Shown here piece after piece: positions 1-12,164 of a stretch of 64,000 nt of DNA (positions within the stretch are counted from its first letter, which is position 1; every line of letters starts with the position of its first letter). The stretch comes from Ailurus styani. Taxonomy: Eukaryota; Chordata; Mammalia; Carnivora; Ailuridae. A program made the position numbers and the translations under genes. The stretch is from the NCBI GenBank assembly GCA_002007465.1, contig LNAC01000019.1, forward strand, positions 1,042,344 through 1,106,343, in the 5' to 3' direction. The notes below the pieces were generated by a model. It searched no databases and was not told where the DNA came from. It worked only from the letters and a program-made list of their open reading frames with translations.

Positions 1-1
1 A

Positions 2-68
<67 letters not shown>
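1..68. repeat. (AAAG)17 microsatellite
   Basis: Seventeen uninterrupted AAAG units begin at the first base of the window and end at the GTTATCCC junction. The array is cut by the window edge, so its true length is unknown. Perfect AAAG runs of this kind often grow from the A-rich tail of a SINE or L1, but no element body is visible here. Confidence 0.97.
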
Positions 69-3000
69 TTATCCCGCTTTAGCAAAGGAAAGTACCTGGC
101 ATGAATGTTAAATGTGCTGAAATTCTTAAATCAATATTAAAATTCTCCTAGATAGCTCTTTAAAAATCTTTGACTTCTGACATGGAAGCTAAATTGTTGG
201 AATATGTGCCCAGTTCTCAATATGCTTTTCTTCTTTCTCTGTCAGAATAGCAAGATTCTCTGCCCATATTCAAGTTGAATATTGACCTTTTGCTACAGGA
301 AAGACCAGACACACTCTAAACCAACAGAAGGAGAATGAATACATCTCCATCAAGATCTGGTACTGACCAATTTACCTCAAATACTGAGCTTTCCTTGGAT
401 CACCTCCTGCACAACAGAATCAGGTTTAAAATATGCTTTGTACAAAACAGAAACTGTTGCCCAAAGCTGGATTTGTAACCGAGAAATAAAACCTCTTCCT
501 TCCAGAGAGCAAAGCCAGTCAGCTTAGTTCATGCCATTAATATCTTTCTTATGCAAAAAAAAGTATGAACTCATTAGTAATGAATTACAACATTAACTTC
601 CCTATTTCAATTCCAATTTCAACAGAGCTACAATTACCAAGGAATTATCTAAAGTAAGAGAGAAGGGGGGGAGTAAAATCATCTATAAATATATTATCAA
701 GAGGGCAAGAAGAGAACAAAGGAAAAAATAAACTAAAAGGAAAAACACAAGGAAACATGAAATATAGACTAAAATATGTACAAAATAAAAAGTAGGATTC
801 TAGCTGAGCATGTAGGATTTTTGGAATATTACTGTTGATCATAGTCTCTATACCTGCAACCTTTCTCTTAGCCAAAAAACAGCTCTCAGCCACAGTCGAG
901 TTCTTTGGAAAATCTAAAAAGAAATAAACAAACAGAAAGCAAAACAGGACAAAACTAAAAAAAAACCTCTAAAGCAGTCTCTCATAGCCCACTTTTCATC
1001 CTTGGAAAGATACTAACTATCTGACAACTCTCCAAGAAGGAAAAGACCTATTCATTTTCCCATTTCCAGAACCTAGGAGAGCACCTGGCCAAGAGAAGGC
1101 TCTCAATACATGCCTGAGAGGTGAACTCAATGAAACAGATGGCATAGAGACCAGCTCTTTACCCACTGAGCATAACAGCCCAAGTCTCCATCTAGCCCTC
1201 GGGACAGAGGTATATTGGAGGACAGGCATGCACCACTGTTAGTACCAGGGGTGTTAGTGTTAGCAGTTGCAACATCGGAAGTATTAGGGCTCAGCTGACT
1301 GGTGCCAATAATAATACCGGTGCTTACCAAATACGTTATAATAATAAATATAACTCCACAGTTCTCACAGATTTCTTTGTGTCTGCAACTCTAAACCTGC
1401 TCCCAACCCCCAAACTCTGGAAACCAAGTTAGCTCATCCTCTGGTGATGATAATAGGATTGGGCATCAAGGGTATGCATTTGTGAGTGGGGCAGGAGGAC
1501 AGGTAGGAAGAACTTGGTCCTTAATGCATTCCTTGTATATTTTCAACAGAAGCCTGAGTCAGGAACACAGTTGTGAGAGAACTGTCCTCTGTAAAAGAGG
1601 GGTAATGTTTACCTCAAACTACCCTTTTTTTCACTTCCTTGAGATGTAACACAGATTGCCTGTAACCATAGCAATCAGTTCAGCTGTGAGCACCCTCATT
1701 TATTCAAGGCACAGAGGCAGTACAGGAGAGGAAACACTATTACAACTAGGAACATAAGATTTAATTTCAGATGCCCCAACATGACTGGTTTGGTATTGGA
1801 CTCCCTACCATGTGAAGCATATTATGCTTTCTGGGTTTCACCTGCTCTCTCCTGATCCTCCAGAGTAATATTAATTTCAATTTCTTCCAGAAATAATGAT
1901 TAACTTGTCTCCAGGACAATCTTGAGAGTGAAAAGAAAATTTGGAAAAATATATTTTCAGCAATGTGCTATGTGCAAGAGAGCTGAGGTAAATGGCCAAG
2001 GACCATAAAGCAATGTCAGTGCACACTTTTTTTTTCTTTTACACTTTTAATGTGGGTTTTTTCAGGGTAGTGTCCAACTTCCCTTGGTTAAGTAATAATG
2101 GATGTGCTCCATATTTATTGCTTCTTCTCCCTATTTTAGCCTCTTTACATCCCTGGAATAATCATTTAAAAAAAAGATCTTATGGAGGTATCTCTGCCCT
2201 ATCTTAGAGGTAGAGTTATAGCAAAAACAGTCTTGATTTTCAAAGCAATCATATGTGGCTTATTAATTAAACTAAACATCAACAATTCCAAATTTGGTTC
2301 ACTGCATCCTGGTATTTCCACAGAAAAAACTCAATTAATGTATTTCAGAGTTATATAGGTATCAAACACTGGGACGAAAAAGGAAATGACAACAACATTT
2401 CACCATCTACAAGGTAAGTATTGCCACTTTCTCAGCCTTCACTTAGTTATGGAGCTCCTACCATGTGCAAACCATGTGAGACAGAAAGATTTGCAGATGG
2501 GTACCCCAAATTCCTACTACAGATAAAGCAATGAGAAACCTATAAAGATGACACAACGATCTTAATTTCAAAATCCTTCAGCCTAGAAGAAGAAAACTCA
2601 ATGAGAACCATGAAGAAAATATTTTATCAAAACAAAGACATTGGAAATAACCCATTTAATAAGAAAATTATAAAAGTTGCTACTTCTAGTTTACTGGTAA
2701 TTGAATCAATTTGATTCCAATTGTCTAACATTTTCATTGCAGAATTCAAAGCTTCATAAAGCTATAATTTGAAGACTACTTAATTTCCCTGAATCTCCAC
2801 TCATCGATCACACTTTTAATTCAGAGAGGATTTGAAAATGATGAGAAATACTTTCTTAAATGTATTGAATTGTGGTTTTGTTTTTGTTCTTTTTTTTTTT
2901 ATTTCCTTTTGGTTCTTTGCCTCCCACTAAAATTTATTTTCTCAAAATTGCTTGTTCCAGGTTGCGACTGACCACCAGCCAATCCCAGTTTCCTGGTTTG

Positions 3001-3741
3001 CAATCCTGAACAGATTCAGGATAATTTTGTCCCATGACCTCCTGAAAGGAAGAGAGAGAGTCACAGTTAGAGCCAGCTAAGATTTGTTGTACTCCTAACC
3101 ATGAGAAACCATCGCTATTTTTAAATAATGGTGTGTAGAGGACTGTTTGCTGTTTCTTAAAGCTGAAATTTACTGTTGCAAAACTTTCTTGCTAATACTG
3201 GTTATCAGCCACTTATCAAGAAAATTAAGCGATGACATTCACATCAATCCCTTTAACTTTCAGTAAACCCAAACCAGCCAGGAATATTACTCACTTGTTA
3301 ATCTACAAGTTACTTTCCCTGTGTCAAAGAAGCTTGTTTTTTCCTACTAGACATTTCCTGGTGGTAATTATGTTAATGTCCAAGTTTATATATGCTAACC
3401 ACTATTTAATAGCTATCTCTGTAACCTGAATACTTCCAGGCCTCCTTCCTATATGTGAAGTCTGAATAACATTTCTCTCCAAACTACAGCAGCTCTTTTC
3501 TCCCATCTTCATAACTGTTGGACTGCAGTACTCACTAAACTTATCTTCCAGTTATTTCAAGGTCCATGCCAAGGACATGCATGGTTTCCAGAGCCACAGT
3601 CTTTGGAGTACCAGAGTCATTGGCAAGTGTCTCCTACTCACTTCCATCTATAGAGACTGAAGCAGGACTATGTTCTTACGGTATCTCCTAAAGTGATCCC
3701 AGCCCACCAGTCCTGAAAGTCAGACACAGATGGCCAGTTGG
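69..3741. other. Unique AT-rich DNA, no gene recognised
   Basis: About 3.7 kb without a recognisable gene or well-preserved repeat. Short open frames of 60-80 codons on both strands have no recognisable protein motifs and no convincing splice-site framing. There are short homopolymer runs (for example poly-T near 2890-2900). The interval looks like ordinary intronic or intergenic DNA. Confidence 0.6.
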
Positions 3742-3904
3742 GGTGTGTGTGTGTGTGTATGTGTGCATGTAAACTATACACACACACATATATATGTACA
3801 CGTATGTGTACACATGCACATATACTTCAGGCATGTATTATATATAGGCATGTATATATATACATGTGTGTATATGTATCATACGTATATATTATATATA
3901 AGTT
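3742..3904. repeat. Compound TG/CA/TA microsatellite
   Basis: A TG run (about 3742-3760) passes into CA and then alternating TA/TG/CATG dinucleotides until about 3904. Almost every step is purine-pyrimidine alternating. Open frames through it are artefacts made of VCVCV/HTHTY-like repeats. Confidence 0.9.
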
Positions 3905-4269
3905 CATATTATGTATGCTAAAGTCCTTTATATAACAAAGTAGTGACTGAGTATGGTGATTTTAGAAATGAATAACCTCAGATGAAACTATACTTATAAC
4001 CAAAATTGTTAATTAAGCTCATTGTTGCCTTTAACCAAGTAACTGAGTGAGGCCAGGATCTACGGTTACAAGCAAAAGCTTAAGAATATTGTAGCTACAA
4101 ACACTTGCTCCTCTGGAATGACAAAGTCTAGAACAAATTATCTACGAAATGTTCAGAAATGACATTTATGCAAAGAACATACTCAATAAATACTTGTAGT
4201 ATACCTATTACTTATTAAGTGCTAAGGACACAAAGGGGATTAAAGCAACAGGTAAGCCTTCGAAAAACA

Positions 4270-4345
4270 TGAAATTTGCACTCAGAGCTGGGTTCAAGCT
4301 CTGATTTTGCCCATTACTAGATCTATGACCTTAAGAATCCTCAAG
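4270..4345 (+). repeat. MIR SINE fragment (degraded)
   Basis: The order 'gagctgggttcaagctctg ... cattactag ... tatgaccttaag' follows the MIR core (GGGTTCGAATCC ... CACTTACTAG ... TGACCTTGG). Heavily diverged, so family and ends are approximate. Confidence 0.4.
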
Positions 4346-4424
4346 ACTGTTCTCAAGAGGCACGAATATGACAATGTACATTGAACTCCTTGTCATCAGC
4401 ACATTGTCATACAGATATTTGTTG

Positions 4425-4570
4425 TATATTCATTAGTGAAAAAACATTTTTTGAGTACCTACTATATGTTAGGATTATCTCAAGTAATAGGGTTACAGCA
4501 ATAGATAAGAAAGATACCCTATTTCATCAAACTAGTATTACTGTGAAATCAACCAGGCCCTGGAGATGTC
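4425..4570 (-). repeat. L2 LINE 3' end fragment
   Basis: The stretch 'ttttttgagtacctactatatgttagg ... gttacagcaatagataag' corresponds to the reverse complement of the L2 3' terminus (TTTATTGAGCACCTACTATGTGCCAGG ... GGGATACAGCAGTGAACAA). Old and diverged, with approximate ends. Confidence 0.55.
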
Positions 4571-4929
4571 TTCTACCCCGTGCCACTCTGAAAGATCTTA
4601 TACAAATATAAATGTATACTTTTTTAATTTCAAAAAAGTAGATTAAATCAAACTAATATCCTAATCTAAATATCCTCATTCATTCCTGCTGGAGGAAAGA
4701 TGAGTTGGCACCTTCACAATTGATTTAGCTGACCTCATCCCTCACGCTGTTTTTTCTCTTTCTCAACTGTTTTTCTTGCTGTTTTTTGAGGTTTTGTTTT
4801 GTTGTGTTTTAATTTTTGTTTTTTTGTCCTTGCATGTCATCAGTGTTCCCTCCTTCCACATGTGTTTGTATAAACAAATATGAACACTCAGTTTCTGGTG
4901 TTGGGGTGTGCATGTTTGTTTGTGTATAT

Positions 4930-4981
4930 GAGGGAGAGAGAGAAGGAAGGGAGGGAGGGAAGGGGAGGAAGAGGAGAGAGT
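4930..4981. repeat. GA/GGGA-rich low-complexity run
   Basis: A purine-only stretch of GA, GGAA and GGGA units. It is purine-rich on the + strand and pyrimidine-rich on the other, and follows a TG-rich lead (4890-4925). Confidence 0.85.
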
Positions 4982-5139
4982 ATGTGAGTATAAATGTGGG
5001 AGGGAGCCTGTGAGAATAAGTGTTAAAATCCATTTTTCCAAAATCTTTATATTCAGAATTATCTATATTCACTTTTTTCTCATCTTGTGTTCCAATAGCT
5101 CATCTCAATACTTAAATCCCCCTTTTCAAAAATTTTGAG

Positions 5140-5640
5140 ATTAAAACACAGCATGAGATGTACCCTGTCAAGAGATATTTTTTTAGAATGGGATTTACAG
5201 AAAATCTGTGAAGATGATTCCCTTATACTCCACACCCAGTTTCCCTTATTATCAACATCTTATATTCATATGGCACATTTATTACAATTAGTGAATCAAT
5301 ATTAATAACCAAAGTCCATACTTGGTTCAAATTTTCTCAGTTTTTCCCAAATGTCCTTTTTCTCTTTCAGGATCTCATTATATTTTGTTGTCATATCTCT
5401 TTAGACTCTTCTTGGTTGCGATAGTTCCTCAGACTTTCCTTGATTTTGATGATCTTGACATTTTTGAGAGGAATAATGGTCAGGTATTTTGTAGCATGGA
5501 TTGGAATTTGTCTGAGTTTTTTCTCCTGATTAGGCTACTGTTTGGGGAGGAAGACAACAGAGATAACGTCTCATTCTCATCACATTATATCTTGGGTACA
5601 TACTATCAATATGATGTCACTGTTGATGTTAAACCTAGGT
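5140..5640 (-). mobile_element. Old L1M 3' UTR fragment, antisense
   Basis: The order of blocks matches an antisense L1M 3' UTR: 'cccttattatcaacatctta', then 'ttacaattagtgaatcaatatt', then 'cccaaatgtcc', then 'cctcagactttccttgattttgatgatcttgaca', then 'tggtcaggtattttgtag', then 'gggaggaagac', then 'catcacattatatc ... gggtacatactatcaatatgatgtcac'. The 106-codon open frame here (5322-5642) is an accident of this non-coding repeat, not a gene. No reading frame of the element survives. The subfamily cannot be fixed by eye. Confidence 0.6.
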
Positions 5641-5759
5641 GAAATACAATGAACTCTTTATTTTTAACAGAAATTTTTACCAATGATTATATTTGTATTC
5701 CCAAAATCATTCCAAAGAGATCGTCAGACAGGCCATGTTTTATTTTCTCCAAAAATCTA

Positions 5760-5908
5760 TTCATTCTTTAATTTTCTCTAGGGAAATATATTAAATATAT
5801 ACTAGTCAATCCCAGGCACTGAAGATATAGATATAAATAAGATTCATTCCTACTTTCAAGAATTTTGGGTCTAATCTAGTGAGAGAGAGACTTATAAAAC
5901 CAAAAATA
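5760..5908 (-). repeat. L2 LINE 3' end fragment
   Basis: Contains 'caggcactgaagatatagatataaataagattcattcctactttcaag ... ctaatctagtgagagagagactta'. This follows the reverse complement of the L2 terminus (CAGGCACTG ... GATACA ... AAACAGAC ... CTGCCCTCATGGAG ... ATTCTAGTGGGGGAGAC). It abuts the L1M that starts near 5909. Confidence 0.55.
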
Positions 5909-8330
5909 ATGCCTGCTCTCACCACTTCTATTCTACATAGTACAGGAAGTCTTTGCCAATACAATTAGAAAAAAAAAGAAAAGAAATAAAAGGTATCTAT
6001 ACTGGAAAGGAGGAAGTGAAATTAACTCTATTCATAGATGATATGTTCTTAAAAATCTTAAAGATTCTACCCAAAAAACCCTTAGAAATGGTAAACAAAT
6101 TTAGCAAAGTTGCACGATACAAAACAAACACTCAAAATTCGGTTGTATTCTTTATACTAACAATGAACAATCCCAATAAGGAAGTAATAAAATAATTGCT
6201 TTTACAATAGCATAAAAAAAATGAAATACTCTGGAATAAACTTAACCAAGGAGGCAAAAGACTTGTACACTGAAAACAACAAAGCATTGTTGAAAGAAAT
6301 TAAAGACACACATAAATGGAAAGATATGACTTGTTCATAGATTAGAAGACTTACTACTGTCAAAATGTCAGTACTTCCTGTATCAGTCTGGTATGTCTAC
6401 CATAATAAAAGACTATAGACTGGGTGACTTAAACAATGAAAATTAATTTTGTCACAGTCTAGAGGCTGGAAGACCAAGATCAAGGTGTGGGTAGGCTTGT
6501 TTCTCCTGAGGTCTCTCTCCTTGCCTTGCAGATGGTCACCTTTTTGCTGTGTCCTCAAACAACCTTTCTTCTATGCACATGCATTCCTGGGATCTCTTCT
6601 TATAAGGACACTAGTCATACTAGATTAGAGCTCTACCCTTATGACCTCATTTACCCTTAATTACCTCTTTAAAGCCCTTGCTCCAAATTTAATAGGACTT
6701 CAATATATGAATTTTGGGGAGACACAATTCAGTCCACTATACTACCCAAAGTGATTTACATATTCAATGAACTCTCTAACTAAATCCCACTGGCATTTCT
6801 TGCAGAAATAGAAAAATCCATCTTAAAATTCATATACAATCTCATATGCAATCCTCAAATAACCAAACAATGTCAAAGAAGAACAAAGTTTGAGATTTTA
6901 TAGTTCTTGATTTAAAAACATATTACAAAGCTACAATATTCAAAGCAGTGTGGTAGTGGCATAAAGACAGACACATAAACCAATGGAATAGAACAGAAAT
7001 ATCGGAAACAAACACTCATATATATGGTCAAATGATCTTTGACAAAGGTGTCAAGGCAACACAATGGGAAAGGACACTACCTCCAACAAATATATTTTCT
7101 TGTTAGGAAAACTGGATATCCATATGCCAAAGAATAAAATTGGATCCTTACCTTACTCCATATATAAAAAATAACTCAAAATGAATTGAAGACCTAAACA
7201 TAAGACCTAAAACTATAAAAACTCCTAGAAGAAAACACAGAGGATAAAGCTTCATGACATTGGATTTGGCAGTGATCTCTTAGATGTTTTACCAGAAGCA
7301 CAGACAACAAAATAAAAAGTAAACAAATGAGACTACATCTAAATTAAAACTTCTATGTACCAAGGATACAATTAACAATAAGAATAGGCAATCTGTTGAG
7401 TAGGAAAAATATTTGTAAATCATAAATCTGATGATGAGTTAATATTCAGATTATATAAAGAACTTTTACAAATCAACAACAAAAAACCTGATTCTAAAAT
7501 GGAAAAAAGACTTGAATAGACATTTCTCCAAAGAGGATATAAAAATGGCTAAAAAACAATGAAAAGATTTCCAACATTACTATCAGAGAAATGCAAATCA
7601 GAGCGAAAAAATGATATCACTCACACTCATTAAGAGTTACAATAAAAAAGAAAACTAGAATAAGTATTGGTGAGGATGCGGAGAATCAGAACACTTGTGC
7701 ACTGTTAGTAGGAAAGTAAAAAGGTGCGACCCTTACGGAAAACAATATTATGGTTCCCCAAGAACTTAAAAATAGAATTACCATATGATTCAGCAATTCA
7801 TTTCCAGATGTATGTCCAAAAGAATGGAAAGTGGGGTCTTGAAAAGATATTTCTATACCCATGTTCATAATAACATTATTCACAATAACCAAGAAGCAAG
7901 AGCAACACAAATGTCAATCAATGAGTGAATGGATAAATGAAATGTAATATATACATACAATGGTATATTATTCATCCTTGAAAAGGAAGGAAATCCTGTC
8001 ATATGCTATGTCATCAATGAGCCTTGAAGACATTATGCTAAGTAATATAACTAGTCACACACACAAAAATACTGCATGATTCCATTTATATGATGCAATA
8101 AAAGTAGTCAAATTCACAGAAACAAAAAGTAGATGGTGGTTGTGAGGGCTTGGAGGAGGGGAAAGTGAATGTTGATTGATGGGTGCAAAATATCAGATTT
8201 GCGAGATGAAAAAGTCTGAAGATTTGTTGTCCAATAATGTAATTGTACTTAACACTACTATACCGTATACTTCAAAATGCTTAAGACAGTAAGTTTTATG
8301 TTATGTATTACTTACCACAATTTAAAATTT
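5909..8330 (+). mobile_element. L1M LINE remnant: ORF2 RT to 3' UTR
   Basis: A sense-strand, 5'-truncated and decayed L1. It opens inside the ORF2 reverse transcriptase. At 6031-6042 the frame encodes F-I-D-D, the position of the L1 FADD catalytic motif, followed by the alpha-helical block that precedes 'ccc(a)aaaaacccttagaa'. Sequence matching the L1 'acactgaaaac ... cattgttgaaagaaattaaaga' block follows near 6267-6304. The C-terminal ORF2 part lies at about 7500-7700 ('catttctccaaagaggatataaaaatgg', 'agaaatgcaaatcagag'), then a 3' UTR to about 8325 with 'gatgaaaaagtctgaagatttg' and 'aatgtaattgtacttaacactac'. Frameshifts and stops are everywhere, so it cannot make protein. A solo LTR (6379-6741) interrupts it in the middle. 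Confidence 0.85.
6379..6741 (-). mobile_element. Solo MaLR-type LTR (MLT1/MST-like), antisense
   Basis: An ancient non-autonomous endogenous LTR that has landed in the L1 ORF2. Read on the minus strand it shows the MaLR order: 'cttcatatattgaagtccta' type start, a 'gaggtaattaagggtaaatgaggtcataagggtagagc' block, 'agtgtccttataagaagag', 'gaggacacagc', 'ccttgatcttggtcttccagcctctag' and the 'agtcacccagtctatag' end. It is flanked by a 5-bp direct repeat with one mismatch (cttcc at 6374-6378, ctacc at 6742-6746), as expected for LTR element integration. No internal gag or pol region is present, so it is a solo LTR with no coding capacity. Confidence 0.8.
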
Positions 8331-8340
8331 ATACACATAA

Positions 8341-8377
8341 ATATACAAATATATATATATATATACACATACACATC
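8341..8377. repeat. AT/AC microsatellite at L1 tail
   Basis: An (AT)n run passes into ACAC/ACAT repeats directly downstream of the L1 3' end. It probably grew from the L1 poly-A tail. Confidence 0.75.
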
Positions 8378-8853
8378 CAAGGGCTTAAGGGAAACCGCTT
8401 AAGGGATAAAACAAACCTAAAGGAGGCACAGCAATTTTTCACATGTGGTATCAGGAAGAAAGAGAATCTCCTTCCTAGACAAAGTGACTCATGATCTGGT
8501 TTGAAGGATAAATAGAATTCTGTCAAGCAGACAAAGAAGGAAGGAGATCCCAGGAGAAGTGGACAGCATGTGCAAAGCAAGTGTGTGTTCACCATAAGCA
8601 GTTTGGTTTTAGAGAAGTGGCAGGAAGGAGGATGGAGTAGTGGGCAGAGACATGTGAGCAGCTTGGCTGTAGCTCTTTCAGGCTGTGAGAGTCAAAGTAC
8701 TAAAAGGCAAAGGCAGGCTTCTGGCAGGCTCCATCTCTGGCACAGGGGTGATCAACTGCTCAAGTGGTATCCTACCCCCAGCCTCTAGAGTAGGGAAACA
8801 AAGACACTGTAGCACCACATACATGGCCAGGATCTGTGCCTAAACCCTGGTAT

Positions 8854-8854
<1 letters not shown>
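8378..8854. other. Unclassified region, possible L2 trace
   Basis: No gene seen. The part at about 8510-8640 ('aggagaagtggacagcatgtgcaaagcaagtg ... gaagtggcaggaaggaggatgg') faintly resembles antisense L2 internal sequence (AACAGCATGTGCAAAGGCCCTGAGG). It is too diverged to call with confidence. Confidence 0.3.
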
Positions 8855-8900
<46 letters not shown>

Positions 8901-8910
8901 ATCTCTCTCC
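8855..8910. repeat. (CT)n microsatellite
   Basis: Almost pure CT dinucleotides from about 8855 to 8898, then a short interrupted CT tail to about 8910. Confidence 0.95.
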
Positions 8911-8935
8911 CAGTCTCACACATACACATATGCTG

Positions 8936-9365
8936 CTACTCATTTCCTGAGAGATGCCATTGAAAAGAGGTAGACCAGGTTTGAATAATTTGTCTCTTTC
9001 TATAGCTTGGCAGTGGATGAGGGAACATCAGCTTTGGCTCAAGAATGCAGCAGCCTACTTTACTGTTATCAGAAAGCACTATTGCGGTTACACTATTTCT
9101 GCTTATCGATGGTCCTTGAGAACACAGAGTCAGTATCCAAATGGACCCAGAAAAGCCTCCTTGTTAGATGCCTGGAAACTTGTCTGGATTTGGAGGGAAG
9201 TGCTATTCCTCAGAAAATGCCAGTGTTCCCAGCTCATAAGGATGCTCTAGCTTATGGATTTCATACCCAGAGAAATGATGTCCTAGTCTTTACTTATGAA
9301 AACTTCCCACTGATACTAGAAGGACCTTTTCCTAGGACCTCACTAGCTCGTAATAAGACAAAGCT
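8936..9365. other. Unrecognised region with overlapping open frames
   Basis: Two + strand frames stay open side by side: 8954-9250 and 9007-9393, the latter 128 codons. I recognise no domain in either. The longer frame ends by running into the CanSINE at 9366, so its stop is repeat-derived. There is no clear splice acceptor or donor around it. The base composition is higher in GC than its surroundings, which alone lengthens open frames. A decayed mobile element or pseudogene is possible; a living gene is unlikely. Confidence 0.3.
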
Positions 9366-9580
9366 GGGGCACCTGGTTGGCTCAGTAGGTTGAGCTTCCA
9401 ACTCTTGGTTTTGACTCAGGTCATGATCTCAGGGTCATGATCAAGCCCCTCAGGTCAAGCCCCTTCCCATCTCCAGCTCTGGTTTCAGTGGGAAGTCTGC
9501 TGCAGATTCTCTCTCTCCCTCTCCCTCTGTCCCTCTCCCCAACTCTTGCACTCTCTCTCTCAATAAAATAAATAAATCTT
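9366..9580 (+). mobile_element. CanSINE (tRNA-Lys SINE), older copy
   Basis: It starts GGGGCACCTGGTTGGCTCAG, contains 'gactcaggtcatgatctcagggtcatgatc', a CT-rich segment, and ends 'aataaaataaataaatctt'. The tRNA-derived head carries the pol III A-box region (TGGCTCAGTAGG). Divergence from the other copies marks it as older. A short 'tcaagcccctcaggtcaagcccc' internal duplication is present. Confidence 0.93.
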
Positions 9581-9639
9581 AAGAATAATATGCTATATGT
9601 TAATAAAAAATAGTCAAACCTGCACATTTTGTTAGAGGA

Positions 9640-10060
9640 TTAAAAATCCATTATATTCCTCATGTTGTCCCTCATCCCAACATATCTCTTCATCTCCAAA
9701 TCCTCAGTCTGGCATAAAAGTCCTTTTAGGATCAGGATACTGCCCCATCTCTAGCCTCATCTCTCACCATTGACCCCATGGCATTTGGCACTTCTAAACT
9801 ACAGACCAGGCATTTAACAATCAGGCCATATTCTTGCTCATCACCCTGCCTTTGCACACACTGGTATCTCTGCTTGGATTCCTTTCCTTATAGGACTTTT
9901 CTGCCTATCTTGGTCTGGAAAACTCCAGATCTGCCTACACCATATTTTGGAAACCTGAGGTGGTTATCCCTCATTCATGCTATCTTAGCCTTGTAAGCTT
10001 CCTTTATATGTCATACATAATAATTGTATAGCTATTGCCTACATCTCTAATCTATTAGGA
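9640..10060 (+). repeat. L2 LINE 3' region
   Basis: The block 'gcctttgcacacactggtatctctgcttgga' matches the L2 signature TTGCACATGCTGTTCCCTCTGCCTGGA. A decayed downstream part continues to about 10060. Ends are approximate. Confidence 0.6.
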
Positions 10061-11327
10061 CCCTCTCTCACTCTGGAAACTTATGGTTTCATTTTGGGTG
10101 TAGAAGCTTAGCTGTGCTACTGCACTGCCATGGTATGTAGACTTTCATCCTTAGACTTAGTACACTAAAATATTAAGATAATTACCATACTTTGAGGAAT
10201 CACGAATCACATCTTTATTTCAGTGTCTCAAGTAGGGAGGAAGAAGGCAGCAGGTAGAAGGAGGCTACTATTTATTTTTTTAATTAGAGAAGGGGGGGAA
10301 ATGCCTCTCAGAACTCCTGTTATGCCTCATTGGCCAGAACTTGTCATATGGCATCCCTCACTGCAAGGAAGCCTGAAAGAGCAAATATCTGATAAGGCAA
10401 AAACAATTGTCCAAATTGGTCTGATTTTGATTCATTTCCTGAGCTGGTACTTAGTCTAGCTAAACAAACTTGGGATTTTGTTAGCCAGGAAGAGACTATA
10501 GCTTTTGGACAGTAAAATAATAGTATTTGACACACTTAGATTTTACAAAATAAAAATATTAAGCACATTCTTGAATATTACACCAATAGGAAGTAAAATA
10601 AAAGGAGCAACAAAAACTTGCTTATGCGTGGTGATATAAAGGTATAATACTTTGTTGGGGCTCAAATAGGTATTTTATTCCAGAATTACCTCAAGGCATC
10701 AAGACATCTTTAAAACTCTTTACCAGTGCTGACCTGTCTATCCTGGCTAGGACAATAAATGAAGCCCAATCCTTACACATGAAAAAGATGGGCTTAGCTT
10801 CATAGGACCACATGCACATAAAGCCCTGTTTACACAATATAGACTGGAAACTATCCTTATGGGATAATCAGTTGGATTTGATATGGGTTTAGAAGTTTGG
10901 CATAAACTTATTGATAGGTTTGAGGGGAAAAAAAGAGAATTACCATAATTTTTGTATTTGTTAGCTGCAGATTTAAAAAATATTTGTGTCAGACATTTTG
11001 TGAGTGATTCTCTTCTTTGAGGATATTTGCTCTCAGATTGCATGTCAAGTCATCTCTACCAAGTATAGAAAAGATATGGTCAGATGTGATTCTTGTACAT
11101 TTCTTTTATCCTTGTCTCTATTGAAATGATACACCTAACTTTAAGGTAGATCTAGGCTGATTAACTCAGAAGATTAGGGCACTGGATAAAGATAGCATCA
11201 TGAGCTAGATATCCTTCAAATCAATGCATACTGCTCCTTAATAGCTAAGAGAAACTAATAGCCTCTGTACTAGCCTATTTCCACTTTCGCTATCCTTAAT
11301 CCATCTGCTCTGGATGTTTTGAGGTAT
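10061..11327. other. Unique DNA, nothing recognised
   Basis: AT-rich sequence with short open frames of up to 98 codons, none with a recognisable motif or splice framing. No repeat family identified. Confidence 0.5.
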
Positions 11328-11341
11328 AAGAACATTTTTGG

Positions 11342-11537
11342 GAGACACCTGGGTGGCTCAGTCACTTAAGCATCTGCCTTCAGCTTGGGTCATGATCTTG
11401 GGGTCCTGGCATTGAGCCCTGCATCAGGCTCCCTGCTCATCAGGGGAGCTCAGTTCTCCCTCTCCCTCTGCCCCTGCTTGTGTGCTCTATCTATCTCTAT
11501 CTCTCAATTAAATAAATAAAATCTTTAAAATTAATAA
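11342..11537 (+). mobile_element. CanSINE with 14-bp target-site duplication
   Basis: The body runs from GAGACACCTGGGTGGCTCAG through 'gcttgggtcatgatcttggggtcctgg' and a CT-rich part to 'aaataaataaaatcttt'. It is flanked by perfect direct repeats AAGAACATTTTTGG at 11328-11341 and 11538-11551. These prove a retrotransposition event by L1 machinery. The left copy has the TTTT-adjacent site typical of L1 endonuclease. Confidence 0.96.
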
Positions 11538-11551
11538 AAGAACATTTTTGG

Positions 11552-12160
11552 TTCTTGAGCTAAAAATTTTTCACAAGGTTGGCTAGGAGTCAAAATTTGA
11601 GTGTGCCAGAAGTCAAGGACTGGAGAATACAGGGCTCTAGGACTTGCTTTCTTGGAAAGAACACAAACATTTGTCTCTAGATTCACTTCCTCCTGCATGG
11701 TAAAATACAATCAGGCCCTGTCCTCACTGAAGAATAAGTGCCCTCTTCTCTTCTCCATTTCCACTCAGAAGACAAGTGGGAACCAGAAAGAGTCAGAGGA
11801 AAAAAAGGAGAAGACTTGGATGGCTTCTGGTCTCAACAAGAGTTTGGAGGCTCCTTGTAAAGACCAGCTTAGATCCCACACAAAACTCTGTGGTCAAAGA
11901 TACAAATATTAATAAAGCATTCATGTCTGCCAGACATGTTCTTCTATGCATACATATCCTTCAGATTTCTTTCGGGGCTGTATGGGAGGCCAAGGACTGG
12001 CTTTGGAAGTTCCTAGACCCCCTAACTAATTACCATTTCTTTCTCCACCACTTATGCTCAACTCCCTCCTCTCCCAAGACCAGGCATTATGCAATGTAAA
12101 CCCTTGATTATAAAAGGAAAAGGTCACATAGCACTCTGATTTCAAGAAGCATGTACAGAT
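11552..12160. other. Unique DNA, no gene recognised
   Basis: Two overlapping + strand frames (11601-11912 and 11776-12099, just over 100 codons each) lack any motif I recognise and lack convincing splice sites. Treated as chance frames. Confidence 0.45.
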
Positions 12161-12164
12161 AATG

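Noticed and set aside
3742..3904. Regularly spaced short repeats as a CRISPR-like array
   Set aside because: They are dinucleotide microsatellites without unique spacers, in a mammalian genome.
5322..5642. 106-codon + strand open frame as a gene
   Set aside because: It lies wholly within an antisense L1M 3' UTR; the translation is an accident of repeat sequence.
9007..9393. 128-codon + strand open frame as a gene
   Set aside because: No recognisable domain, no splice framing, a second frame open in parallel, and the stop is supplied by a CanSINE.
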